NCBI GenBank assembly: GCA_029891345.1
Contig: CM057009.1
Location: 213,658,120-213,722,119 of the forward strand
Direction: 5' to 3'
Length of the DNA stretch: 64,000 nucleotides
Source: Dryococelus australis
Taxonomy: Eukaryota > Arthropoda > Insecta > Phasmatodea > Phasmatidae
Shown: positions 34,300-46,938 of the stretch, piece by piece
Layout of the letters: every line of letters begins with the position of its first letter
Position numbering within the stretch: position 1 is the stretch's first letter
Made by a program: the position numbers and the translations under genes
The notes under the pieces: generated by a model
What the model was told of the DNA's origin: nothing
The model's database searches: none
What the model saw: only the letters and a program-made list of their open reading frames with translations

Positions 34300-35920
34300 T
34301 TTATAATCTGTATGTTTTTTGTCATGATTATTCTAGAATAAGGATATGTAATAATAATATTTTTAGTCATGTTCCTTAAAATATTTCTTTTCTGATTTAA
34401 AATTATGAAAATATGTACTTAAAATTAAATATAATTTTCTCAAGGCATTAATTTATTTTTACTTTATGTATTGAATTTTAATTAAGTTTTTATTGACCTA
34501 ATTGGTTTTAATTAAAGGTGTTTCTTTTGTCTTGGTCAACAATCCTTTGGTTGGGAACTGCTCATCCATGCTGAAGATGTCAGTAAAAAAACCCTGCAAC
34601 TCACTAACAAATATGACTAATAATGTGGTCATGACAGGTTAACAGCAACAATGCAAAAAATTGTTTAGGAGTGAAGCTAAATTTTATTAAAAAATACATA
34701 TTTGCAAAAAAATCCAGGTTATACAAAACTACGCTGCCACCAATTAACCGCTTAATATATTATCCCGAGTATACTCGTTCATATTTGACATGTTGTAGAA
34801 TAAGTAAAGTCATAGTCTTTGCTGTGTAAGTGCAGAAGCTAGCACCAATACAGAAGGCACCTTTCCTTGGGCAGTACTATTGGCTGCTGCTGATACACCA
34901 ACAGTTTTTATAATTGTTGGTTTCTTGTTTCATGGACATACTGAAACCCTTTCCATAGGTTCCAAAGATACATTTATATAAAAAAATTCCTAAGTATATT
35001 TCACACCACAGATCTACTATTTTGCGAAAGGTTAATGTTTATGTTAAGCGACTAACGCCACAGCAATTTTGTGTAAAATAAAAATTCCAAAATTTGTCTA
35101 CCACAAAATATTTTAAGAATTTTGAAATACTACTGCTCAACATATGCATGTTTTTAAATATGCAATAAGCTAATGTTTTTCTGTAGCATATGGTGGGCTA
35201 ATTATTTATTCATGAATGTTTTTTGGACACTGAGAGTAGTAATGAACATTTTCTATTAACACAGCGGTGTTACACACCTGAAGAAGAAAAGGAAGACTGT
35301 AGTCACTCTCCTAACAATGATAGACTGCATTGCTAAAGAGTCTCATGAAACAGGTGATTTGGCTTGGGCGAAATAGGACTTACTGGCATCCTACCACGGA
35401 TGTTACTTCACCTGGACACAAGTTCACCACAAAATGTAAAAATGTCTAAAATTTTGTAAAATATTCGTCTCGTAGTAGTAAATATTCACGTTTGCTATTA
35501 TCGTGAAGTTTACACAAGTAACATACCTTCGCGAGTAAAATCTCGAAGCAAAATGGAAGGCGACCATGCTACATGAAACTCTCTCACTAAACACAAAATT
35601 ACGACGAAGTAGAAGGGTATTCGTATACGGAGACGGAAGCCCTGATATAGGAGTGAGATATTTCAGCACACTCCATTCTTTACACAATGTAGCCGAGTGG
35701 TGGGAGGGGCAGATTTATACAAGGAAAGTATTACCTCTAGTTAGTATAGCATTTTCACTGGCCAACTTTCCCTTTTTTCTGTCTTAATTATTTTGTCAGA
35801 AGCTATGAGAAATATAAGATAACGATTTTGAGCAGGCCTTTTTTAGTTGACTTATTTTCTCATAAACTATGAAGGGATGATAGCAGTAGGAAAATACCAG
35901 GTGTATTTGGGACAGCCAAA
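34300..35920. other. Unassigned AT-rich stretch
   Basis: No gene recognised. Opposed frames at 35,424-35,687 (minus) and 35,566-35,787 (plus) have no motif support. Confidence 0.3.
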
Positions 35921-35954
35921 TCGGTTGACATTACAGGCGTGGTCATTATACGGT

Positions 35955-36375
35955 TGTTTTTTTTTGGACCACCATATTGGAGGCAGGTGACCTTTCCCTT
36001 GATCCCATAACCTGGAATGACCTTGAAAACAAAATATCGAGATAAATACACAAAAGTCAGCAAGCATATTACATTACAGAATACAACCACCATATTGGAT
36101 GCAGACGACCTTGCACTTTACCCCATGACCTTGAAAACAAAAACACGAAAAAAATAAATACAAGTCAGCAAGCATTACATTACAGACTACTGCCGCCATT
36201 TAGACTGCAGATAACCTTGCCCTTCACCCCATGACATTGAATGACAATGCAAACAAAACTCGAAAAAAATCAGCTAGCATATTATATTAGAGACTATTAC
36301 CTCCATATTGGCTGCAACGACCTTGCTCTTGACCCCATGACCTTGAATGATCTTGAAAACAAAAACTAGAGAAGA
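35955..36375 (-). repeat. Four-copy tandem repeat with period about 110 bp, each with TGACCTTGA
   Basis: Units begin accaccatattggaggcagg (35,968), accaccatattggatgcaga (36,087), ctgccgccatttagactgca (36,189) and tacctccatattggctgcaa (36,297). Most continue CCTTG-CCCTTGACCCCATGACCTTGAA-TGACnTTGAAAACAAAA. Each unit carries one or more TGACCTTGA (TCAAGGTCA reversed). Confidence 0.85.
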
Positions 36376-37080
36376 AATATTCCTGTAATTTTTTTCATGC
36401 GAAAAAAGTATTTTTTCAGAAAAACACGCATAAGTAACCCAGAAACTGCAACAAAATTGCTTACAATGCATAAAGGGTAAAAGAATGGGAATTTCCCAAG
36501 TTTCGGATGTTACACAGACAACCCCGTCCCCTCCGCATTAGGCAACACATTGACAATTGCTTAAATCCTCATCTGATATTGTGTTACAACATGAGTAAAT
36601 ATTTCCCCATATTTGTCCTTGGATATTACGTACATGTTCCGACTTTAAAGTCCATTTTAAAGATTTGCTAAATTCTACTTTCTTTGCAAATACAATTACA
36701 TCAAAGGGAGAACCAACCACATTCGTGCATGTATTTATTAATAACAAGTCAATTAACATTATTTATATGTAAAATATAGGTAACAGTTAAATTTAGCCAA
36801 TAAATTAATGTGTAATACACGGAATTATAATAATTATTTTAATTATTTTGATGATCTAGGTTCGAGATAACAGACGCATATGATTTGAGGGTACAAATTT
36901 GTTTAACTTACCTACAAACCATATTTGAATGCAGTACTAATTATATATGTATTTTGACTCCTCACGATATGCAAATGGCCCATTATTCACATCTATTGAC
37001 CTCTAATGATGCCTAAATTACTCCCTAAGTGACCCCAAAATGACCCCCAAGAGACCCCGAAATGACCAAAAATGGGGGTA

Positions 37081-37215
37081 GGTGTGGTGCTAAGTGCAGT
37101 GCCGTGTGCAGTGCTAAATGTAGTGCATGTGGTGCTAAGTGCGGTGCATACAGTGCTAAGTGTGGTGCATGTGGTGCTAAGTGTGGTGCATGCAATGCTA
37201 AGTACAGTGCATGTG
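37081..37215 (+). repeat. 15-bp minisatellite (GGTGCTAAGTGTGGTGCATGT)
   Basis: About nine imperfect 15-base units of the form GTGCTAAGTGnnGTG and GTGCATGTGGTGC. The Cys/Ala/Lys-rich frame on one strand and Thr/Ser-rich frame on the other are products of the repeat. Confidence 0.9.
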
Positions 37216-37414
37216 GTCATTTAGGACCATTTAGGGGTAATAGGGGGTTATTAGTGGACATTGAGGTGTAATTTAAGGGTCTTTTGTGGAGCAGGAGGGG
37301 ACAGTATTATGAGAGGTCGGTCTGGCAGTAGTCAGTTGTCTGCTTTAAGTATGATCATGAGTTCAAGTTGAGCGAAGAACTTTTCCGGAAGAACTGTTAA
37401 ATATGGATGCTCCG

Positions 37415-37500
37415 CAATGAGGTGTCAGTCTTGGGTGGAGTCAGTCTTGCGAGGGCCAGTCTTCTTGTGAGTGGACAGTCTTGTGTTGGCAGTAATAAAA
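37415..37500 (+). repeat. Short copy of the GTCTTGGGTGGAGTCA minisatellite
   Basis: Units gtcagtcttgggtggagtca then gtcttgcgagggcca and cagtcttgtgttggcag resemble the array at 16,740-16,945. Confidence 0.6.
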
Positions 37501-40500
37501 TGTAACTCCTTCGCACATTGAAATAATAACTTCTGTACTAACCATCATGTGTACAACAATTCTCAGTTGCATATAGACAAATGCATTTGCCACAATTAAC
37601 AACACAGTATTGTTAGAAAAAATTCAGATAAAGTTAATGTCATGTTTTTTTACGTACGTGGGTATGCATTTTTGCACACAACCATATCGTGCATTTTTTT
37701 TTAATATGTGTATATTAATTCTCAGTTTCTTATGTATTGAAGTATGTAGGTATTTTGTGGTCATTATAACTACATGTTTTAAGAAACCTTTTATTTTAAT
37801 GTAATTTTTTACTCTGATATTTTTCATTTGAATCCCCTATTAAATTAAAAGTTAATTATCAGTTTTTACCCAATACTTACACGTTTTTGCATGCAAACTT
37901 AAATCAGCACACTGTTACTTGTGACACACAGATCAATCTAAATAAAATATATTATTTAGCTTTACACATGCAATTTATTTAGATAAACAAGAAATTTGTA
38001 TACTAACACACACTACCAACACATAATATTTGCCACTTATAGTTATTTCATATTCATTGTTCTTTGCATATATTAAAAATAAATAATGACAAATACACAT
38101 AAGTTTGTTTGGTGTTTACAACAATGGTACCTTGCATTAAGTCAAGCAGCAGCACAAACTCCACAGAGCATCGATTAACTGACCGAGGACGGATTTTTAA
38201 ATCGACTTAATATCGGCTTTGTAAATTGAATCACCCACATCCGGAAGTGTGCCGGTTGCCTCCGGAAATAGCAAATTCACCGCGATTCACCGCGTCATCG
38301 ATGCTGAGGTCAGGTTCAGATGTTCGTCGATGTTTGCCCATCTGGGAGGAGCTGGGTTTCGATATAGCCTTGCGTTTGGAGTAAGGTCTCTGAAAGGATG
38401 CTCGTTGATTCGAGGTGACAGGTTGCTGTACTGCCATTACCCCTCACTTCACGATACACCAAGACCATGTATGTCATTTCAGAATTTGTGTCTCGTCCAT
38501 GTTCAGGTCTGCAGTACCTAGTGAATCGAAGCAGTGACAGGCTGATCGGGCAGACTGGGCAGGCAACTACAATACTCAGGAAGGGGGAAAGAGGAACTGT
38601 CTGTGGCGTGTAACATCGTGCATCATACCACTAACATGTGTTTACCACTGGGTGCAGGACTTGTTACTTACACACCAGGCCATGGCCTTGCTACCTGTGT
38701 ACCCTTCGTTTGTGTTTTTACACGGAAATGGTGACTCCTAGAGAGTGGCAACTAGGGGGCCATTCGTACTATATTACGACATTCTGCAACATCCCATGAT
38801 AGCCACAATAAATTTAACCTCTCGGTGTAAATGTTACATGCAATCAAAGTGTCCCAACTTCTATTATTTACATTATGGTGGTTTACGACATTCCAAAGTC
38901 TCTTTTTAGCCCAGATAAATGGTTTGATCAATACGTGTACCAGTTTGTGTTCCTCTAACTCAAGTTCTTTACTTAATATCCTATGTAATATGATTGTCGC
39001 CTTAAACCTTTAAGGGCTTCTACAGCCCTTATTATTTGAGATGGACCATGGGTATCCTGTAACATTCTTTCTCTTTTCCGCTCACGAATCAAGTGTCCTA
39101 GTTTGTACACATGTTTCCTAAACATGTTGTATATTTTTTATCTATTGCTTATGTAAAAGTTTGTTTATTTTATTTACAACTATCATATATATAGCATTAC
39201 TTATTTTATTATTTAAAAATATAGATTAATATTTTTGTAATTCTAACTTCAGGTAGTCCATGCCTGAAAAACTATTTTTAACTTACTATTTATATATTTG
39301 TTTCTTCAGTATACACTTATGAATTTATCATGAATCTTTTAATATTTTTATCTAGTTCATGGATATAATGAACATATTTAAATAGTTTATAATTTTAAAA
39401 TTTGGATGTTTGTATCATTTTGTTTACTGGAAACAATTTCATAAAGTTTTTGTAACTGTGCATATTTTGGAATTTTAATATTCAATTATGTTTATTCTAC
39501 ATTTATATAACACCGCATCATTGTACTCTGAATTATTAATAAATATTTGGTTTAAAAACGTTGTTTATCAATACTTCTGTTCACTGAATTCTTTAGTAAC
39601 AAATAATTCGAACAAATTAATGCAGTTTGTTAAATACATTAAAATAAAAATATGTTTCACCATACATTTTTTTAATTTAATTGTTTCAAGATTACATGAT
39701 TAATTTTTTACTTTATGGCAGTAAGAATTGTGTTATAAAAACATTTTAGCTATTTTCAAAATTATTTATCTGATTGTTAAGTTAAAAAGCACAACTGACC
39801 TTAAAAGGCTGTTAGAACTGTTGATCAGTTGATATGACTTACAATTCAGTGATAATGTATATTGAAAAATAATGTAAATCTTAAAAAGTGATATACAGTT
39901 TCATTATATAAATTTCATGAAATTTGTCAAACTTTTGAAGTTTCAGAAATTAATAGTTTAGAGTTTGTAAATTCGTGCTGAAATTGAGAATTTTTTTATA
40001 ATTTCCAATATATTCCATTTGTTTTAATTTTGGAAAATATATCAAACCAATATTTATAATTAAGGCTTTAATTTGTTACTTAAATCTTGTTGCTTTGGAA
40101 AGTTTTGTGAAAACATTACTATACCAGTTTCGTTATACTGTATAAGTACTACTTCTTCCTTCCTCATAAATACCACGAAGTATAGTAGGAACTATCATGG
40201 CAGTTGCTTTTAAATTAATGTCATTATACTGCAAAAGTATGCATGACAAATGTTTAATGGTTGGTAATTTAATTATTTTTCAGTTGTTTCCTTTGTTTTT
40301 CTTTCAATAGTCTTCTTGATATTTATATTAATTATGCCATTAAAAATAATTAAAGTCGAAAACAATATTACAAAATTAAAGTATACTTTCATTATAAAGT
40401 GATATTTTTCCCTATAGCTTTGTTTGCCCACTATTGTATATTTATTTCTCCCCGGCAGTGTTTTAAATTGAGACAATCCGAAACAAATTCATTTTAAACT

Positions 40501-41740
40501 TGTTAAGACCTTTGGTAAGTGTGTTGATAAGATGCCTAAAAATTGTATGAGTAACGATAATTAATTTTTTCTTTTCAGTTCGACCAGAGGTAGTAGCTGT
40601 ATCGAGTCAAACTGCTGCTTAGCAGAGGAACTAAATAGCTAACATCAGGATCATCCAACATCAGCCATAATACTACTGTTAAATTTTTTTAAACGTCATG
40701 GATATATAACCTCAAAGTATTAAAATACAAGAACATTTCAAAATATTGTTACTAGTGGTCATAATCTTGTTTCCTGAGAGAACTGATTAAAGTATCATGT
40801 TCAGTCAAATTATATGCTATTGGCACTGGTCACCATTATTTGCATATGTTTATTTGGCACGTTAATGTTATATCTGATAATGTTTGTTTACAGTTGGTGA
40901 ATTATGTTGATATTTCATTAAAACAGAATGTTGGATCACATTTGGTCTGTTTAATTACATCTTGCTGACCTAGGCCACTTTTAGTATTAGTATTGTATTG
41001 TGATGTTCACTCTAAGCACAAGTAATTGTAAACAAGAATTTTGGTAACAAAATGTGTTTTGACATGTTTAAACCAATACAACACATGATCAGGTTCAAGG
41101 CGAAAAACAGTGAAAAATTTGAATTAATAATAAAAACTCTTTCTTTTGTTAACAGAGGTACAATTTTCACAAAGACTATAAATATTCGCTAATATTTCAA
41201 TCAAACATGAATACAAACTCTCACATATTCTATTTAAAGAATAAAAATCCAAAGTGCCAATTGCACTTGCTAACATCAAGCCTAAAAAATACCCCCAAAA
41301 TAAAAATTCAACAGCCTTAGTTAACAGCTTGGTTATACTAGCTTTGTGAATATATACAACCTTTCTATTCACTATCTTACGTAATCGCCTTGAGCAGCTA
41401 TAATTTAAGTATAACTATCAACCATATACACATCAATGATTCAATTGAAATAATTTTATTACATTGACCATTTTGGTTTACATAAAAAGGTTTAACAGCG
41501 TTGGCCACTGGTTATCAATAAGTGGTGAAGCGCCAACTGCTAATTTACCACTTTAACAAATAATGAAAATGCTGTTGCTAAAATTTCTTATTTTCTTTAA
41601 CTACACACTCATGATTTTGACAATACATTTTAACCGCATAAATTAAAGAAACAACCATATACCATATTTGTCTTGACTACAAATGATAAACATTTTGGTT
41701 ACCAAATGAATCGTACTCTACTAAACCAACTGTAGAGCTA
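37501..41740. other. Long AT-rich stretch without a recognised gene
   Basis: Four kilobases of low-GC DNA. The only compositional break is about 38,150-38,720, which is richer in GC and contains short open frames on both strands (38,249-38,521 plus, 38,437-38,231 minus) without recognisable motifs. The rest offers only short Lys/Ile/Phe-rich frames. Confidence 0.4.
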
Positions 41741-41764
41741 GCACACATGGACTGGACCAAATTC

Positions 41765-41880
41765 CAAGACTGCGGCGATGCACTTGCACATGCACCTTGC
41801 ACATGCACTTACACACACAACTTGCACATGCACATGCACCTTGCACATGCACTTCGGGTACAATGCACTTCCGATTAGAT
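41765..41880 (+). repeat. CACTTGCACATGCAC tandem repeat
   Basis: About eight imperfect copies of caccttgcacatgcac. The Cys/Val/His-rich minus frame is an artefact. Confidence 0.9.
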
Positions 41881-41919
41881 TCCTGGTGTGTGCACTTTCG
41901 GAAAATTGTGATTCCGCTT

Positions 41920-42540
41920 CTTGCTCGGGGAATTTCAGGTCTGGGGTTTGATTCCCGGTGAGGGTAATTTTGCATTTTGTTTTTAATTTTGGATTTGGGC
42001 ATTTCTGGAATATCGGGTTCGATTATCAGACAGAGCATCTTTTTTTATTTTTGATTTTGGATTATCGGTTAAGTCAAACTGGAAATGTTTGTTTTTGGAC
42101 AGGTTTTTATTGGGAGTACCGGGTTCGATTCCCGGACAAAGCACTTATTTCTTTATTTGATTGGGTATTGTTTGTTTCGGTACTACTGGGTTCTATTACT
42201 GGTGAAGTCATAAAATGTTTTATTCTTGGTTTTGGATTATCAGTTATGCCAATGTTGTATTTTTAAGACAGGTTTCGATTACTTGTGAAAGCATATGATT
42301 TTTTTACTTTTGTTTTTAAATTGTCAGTTAGGCCAATGTTGTATTTTTGAGAATACCTGGTTCAATTCCTGGACATGGCAATTTTGGGGGTTTTTTTTTT
42401 TTTTTTTGGATTCCCACACAGGGCAATTTTAACAATCTCTGTTTTTGAGTTCGATTTCCGTTTGGGAGTATTTAATTTATTTTTTAATGTTTGGGACTAA
42501 TGGGTCCGATTCCCGGACAAGGCAGTTTTGGGAACTTTGG
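41920..42540 (+). repeat. Tandem array of units carrying a tRNA B-box-like core
   Basis: About eight diverged units of 70 to 115 bases, each with a core like gggttcgattcccggacaaa: near 41,945 (ggtttgattcccggtgaggg), 42,018, 42,119, 42,188, 42,273, 42,360, 42,450 and 42,508. Between cores are T-rich stretches (tttatttttgattttggatt). The core equals the T-arm/B box of tRNA genes. No A box or acceptor stem accompanies the units. Confidence 0.75.
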
Positions 42541-42639
42541 TTATTGTTCAATTGCATGTGTTGACTGGTGGAGAGTGACTGCGGTGTGGAGAGGGAAATT
42601 TCAGTTGTGCCTACTTATGCAATCATATGTGCTGCCTCT

Positions 42640-42900
42640 TAGATGTTACCTCAGCGATGATGCTCCATCGACTGACGAACCACAACTTATACACACTTTC
42701 GGTGATTCTTGTCGGCCGATGAGGGGAGGGGGAATGCAGTTGCATTGTGCAATTATAAAACTACATTAATTAATCACACATGTGTAGCCATAATAGCACA
42801 ATGAATATTTACCAAGTACACACTTGCCAAGAATTCGTTATACAATTACCAGCTCCATATACACTCGCATAACCACGTCCTCTCACCAAGGCAGGTAACA
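42640..42900 (+). repeat. Dispersed repeat copy (with 43,790-44,120)
   Basis: gggggaatgcagttgcattgtgcaa (about 42,729) and a later cgcataaccacgtcctctcacc (about 42,866) have counterparts at about 43,863 (ggggaatgcagttgcattgt) and 44,082 (tgcataaccatgtcttatcac), in the same order. Confidence 0.6.
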
Positions 42901-43254
42901 TCCAACTGAACTCTGAACGATAATATGAACATCTTTTTCCCATTAACTGTTTAGCCGGCGAGCCTTCACAACCTGTGTTCCACCAATTAGTCGTATGCAG
43001 TTCACTGCCTTCTTGGACAGATTTAATGTATATAAGGGATGCATATTATTAAGAATATATATATAGTTCAACTGTGGAAATGGTCTATTTCGCTTCGCAG
43101 TCTGTCTGTGATGCAAGCTATCTATGTAATCACCAGGGGAGTATAGCAGGCGATATGTGAACTCTGCTACCCAATATATGCAGCGGACAACAGAGAGACG
43201 TCTGTCCAGACAGCCAGTGCCAGAGGACAATACACACAGACTCGCAACTATCGG

Positions 43255-43460
43255 TGGTCGAATTGGTACTGAGTTCAATTCCCGGACAAAAAAAACATTT
43301 AATTGTTAATTTTTCCCTAACCATCTGGCCCTGTGGAATTGGCATGAGCAGATTGGTACTGAGTTCGATTCCCGTACAAGGCATTAAAAATAGTTAAATA
43401 TTTTTTTTAATTGCTACTGAGTTCGATTCCCGAACAGCGCCCTTAGATTTTTTATTTAGG
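43255..43460 (+). repeat. Second cluster of B-box-like repeat units
   Basis: Three units: ggtactgagttcaattcccg (about 43,264), ggtactgagttcgattcccg (about 43,354) and gctactgagttcgattcccg (about 43,412), each followed by an acaaggca/acagcgcc-like end and an AT-rich spacer. Same family as 41,920-42,540. Confidence 0.75.
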
Positions 43461-43789
43461 ATGGCTTTGGTTCCATTCATGGAGAGGAATTTTTTTTTTT
43501 CCTCCTGTTCAGGATACTTATATTTTATTTGTGCGCTTGCTCAATGAGGCTAATTACACATCATCGCCCTATGAAAGATAGCTCTCTACTGAAGTCCGTT
43601 GGCATATACCTCTGTCTTCTAATATAGAACTTCAAACAATTAATTGTGAGCGCTTCATCCCCGCCAATGTTTTCCTTTGGCTAATTTCTCTGCCAATGCT
43701 ACTCATTGGCTGTTAAGTCGGCAAACATCTACCACGTGCATTCGACTGTAATATTGGATTCTAAGAATATTACAAATTAAAAAAACATA

Positions 43790-44120
43790 TTTATTCATAC
43801 CCCAGGCTGTGACAGCAACTGATGCAACCATTGACTGCTGATCAACTGAAGAGGTGTGATCGGGGAATGCAGTTGCATTGTGTAAGTAGAGTATGATGTA
43901 ATGGCACATATGCATAATCGTGCAAGTACACACTTGTGTAATCACGCAATCAATATTTGCTAACTACACACTTCTCATGTATGCATATGCGAAAGTATAA
44001 AATACTTGTTATGTAATCACAAACATCATGAGCACTTTCATAATTATGCATTATGCTATCACCATTTCCATATGCACGTGCATAACCATGTCTTATCACT
44101 AGAACAAGCAGCTCTGGAAT
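43790..44120 (+). repeat. Dispersed repeat copy (with 42,640-42,900)
   Basis: Second copy of the repeat described above, with insertions of CACACTTGTGTAATCAC-type sequence. Related phrases occur near 20,500-20,700. Confidence 0.55.
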
Positions 44121-44318
44121 GACCTGTGATAGCATGTATCCTTAGATTCTACACCATGGCGATATAATGTAATCCCTTAAGCACATGCCACCATTACACT
44201 GAGCAGCCAAGATTAATAACCTAAATTCACGAATGTCCACGACACTTTGCACGTGTAAACTACAGCGGGCGCTATCTGTGTTACATCGTGTAGTTAAGGA
44301 GGTAGATTCGTGAGTTGT

Positions 44319-44508
44319 TCATAGTGTATTATGTATGCGTTTTATTTCGCGAATTAAATCTAAAACGTCGGGATTAATTTGAAACCACAGACATTGCCCA
44401 TCTTTCATCATAGTAACATGTCCTTTGTGTTGTGGATTGCCTAACTGCCAGGTCACTCGCTTTCTGTTTTGAATTATGTCGCCATGGATTTCTCGCAAAC
44501 AGTTCACC
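44319..44508 (-). CDS. Exon-like open frame, terminal exon candidate
   Basis: The minus frame reads 62 codons to a stop: LREIHGDIIQNRKRVTWQLG, then HVTMMKDGQCLWFQINPDVL and DLIREIKRIHNTL. It has balanced composition and looks protein-like. Just upstream on the minus strand is ctaacactttcag/GTGAACTG, a good splice acceptor with a pyrimidine-rich tract, so the exon may begin at about 44,508 without using the Met. I do not recognise the protein, and no partner exon was identified. It is the best candidate for a piece of a host gene in this window, but it could be chance. Confidence 0.3.
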
Positions 44509-44509
44509 T

Positions 44510-46935
44510 GAAAGTGTTAGGACAAGACGACATTTTTTGTTAATGTAGACATGCTGTTTAGTAAAATCATGCAATAAATCGCTTACAATAGTTTGTTAAC
44601 ACGATTCGTGCAAACACAGGGTTACAATCCCCATTTCCCCCTCCACACCTCAGTCACAAAATATTATGAGTTATTTCAATTACTTTTCGATGGGTATTTG
44701 GAGGTATGAATTATATAGTTGATTGATATCTAATTAATTATGATTTCGTTTTGGGGAGTGTTGGTCGGCATATTTAATTAATAATGTGTTGTTAGAGATG
44801 ATATCTCTTTTTCTAGAGAGGGAAACATTGACATATCAGGATGTGGGAAAAAAAATATCATGTTGATAAATTTCTGTTTGTATAAAGACACTGAAACATT
44901 TTTAGTGTGGTTGGCTTATATTTGGGTTGGTTATTCCAATTTAAATTTACATGTTTGTGTGTTTTGTCTGTTTGTAACTACATTTCACAATTTTATATGC
45001 TTCCAAGGTGAATACTAAATATATTTTTTGTTAAGTGAATTTAATAAACGATAAGGAACTCATGTGAACAGAAACATCTTATCTGGGTGTGTTGTTTATA
45101 GTTGTGGAATTCCCAGATATGTATATGTCTGAAAAATAAATGAATGTATCAAAAAAATACAATATCTCGTGAATTTTAAAATGCAGTTTATAAATAAATG
45201 TTCTGTAGGAGGTGATCTGTTTCTAATATAACTATTTACCAAATAAAATGTTCTCTGATTTCAACCTACATCCTTCCGAATACAGGTATAAATATAGTAT
45301 TTACCTTTGCAGTTTGCATTAGATATGACTAAGAAATATACTTGTTAATTTATTGTATGTAAAATGATCATGAGATAATTTTTAATGGGTTTTCATATAT
45401 ATAACTTTTTTGCCTTACATGTTAGATTATAAGAATATATTTATTTCCCTGGAAAGATTATCACATATGACAATTTTAAACTCGTATGTTACTTACTTCG
45501 CAAAAAGTATAAAGATTTAGGTAGTTACTATATTGTGTGTGTGTTTACATGTAATGATTCACAAAAGCATGTTTTTATGCAATTTTACATGAATAGCATA
45601 TAGCCCCTATGCGAAACAATAGCATTTGAGGTAGTATATACACTATCTCAGACTGGTATGTTTATAAGTAAATATGTTTTCTTTAGCGGAAACTTAACAG
45701 CAACCAATGTATTCGCAAGAAATGTGTTAATATTGTGAGAGGAAGTATCTCGATGTGGGGAAGTTATGTTATCATGAACAGTATTATCGTCGTAAGCCTA
45801 CTCGCAGTCTTTATGTTTGAAATGTTGGTGTTTGATAATGTTGTTGAAGTATATGTTTGTGGTTATTTCTGTATTCTAATAAATAATGTTTTAAGGGTGT
45901 AATAAATATGAGTGGTGAACTAGTTTTTATTCTCTACACAAAGGTTTCACCTACTGCATGTCTGCTTTGTGTGTTTTTTCACTAAAAGTTCTTGAGAAGG
46001 AATAATATTTTGAGAAGATGTTAGTGCCAGGTGAGTTCTGAATATTTGGGTACAGAAACTATTTTAAACAAAGATGGATTAATAATGTATGTCAGGGTTT
46101 ATGTTCACAAGTTGTGAAATATTTGAGGCAAGGGAATGCGAAATATTAATAGAGTTAAGAAAACTTAACTAAAATTGAGTGGTGATGAAGATCACTATAT
46201 CCCTTTATTCGCATGAGTTGTTGAAAAAATATCCGTGTCAGCCATTTGCCTGTTGAGTCTTTTGCGGTGGGTAGTGTATGTGATAGACGTGTGGTTTAGG
46301 AATGATGAGTATTTCCAAATAGATTTATAATTAGAAGGTCGCACTGTGTAATGTACGTTGTGCAGGCGGATGTTGGTAGGCAAGTTGCTAATGCCCTCCT
46401 CAGCATATCTGTTCGCCGTCCTCGTGCCTAGCATTCAAAATATCATCTCTACACTGTGTTATAAAGGTTAACCTCTCAGCAAAATTGCTAGGGATGCGAG
46501 TGGTCTCTCTTGTTTTTTTTAAACTATTCTATATGATGGTCTGGATTTTATTCACACGATATTAAATTTAAATTGATGTGCATTCAGTAAAACGGTATAC
46601 GCATACTCACACTCATTGGGATTTGAAGTACAGAATGTGATACTATAAATGTAAATACCATCATTAGGGTTTCAATAGACTGATTCTAGCATGTAAATGA
46701 TGCGCTCCTCGAAGATTATTCCATATATGTACTGGGGAAAATACAAAAGGAACTTATGAAAATGTTTACTAATGCACAAGTTATAAACATTAGAAGATTT
46801 ACGGTTGTCCAAGTATCAATTCACTTGTACAATGCTATAATAATAATATTCATCAATGTTCGAACAAAATGTTTTGCTCACAGTGTAAAATCGAAGCATT
46901 AAGGGCATATATGTGTCAATAGGCCCTGGTAGGTT
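44510..46935. other. AT-rich stretch without a recognised gene
   Basis: Low GC throughout. A 79-codon minus frame at 46,434-46,195 (RTANRYAEEGISNLPTNIRL) has no recognisable motif. Confidence 0.35.
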
Positions 46936-46938
46936 TAA

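Noticed and set aside
36993-37271. Cys/Ala/Lys-rich frame resembling a metallothionein or cuticle protein
   Set aside because: Direct translation of the 15-bp minisatellite; the opposite strand is equally open with a Thr/Ser/Leu repeat.
41920-42540. CRISPR-like array of regularly repeated short cores
   Set aside because: Cores are imperfect, spacing is irregular, the host is eukaryotic, and the core is a tRNA T-arm sequence.
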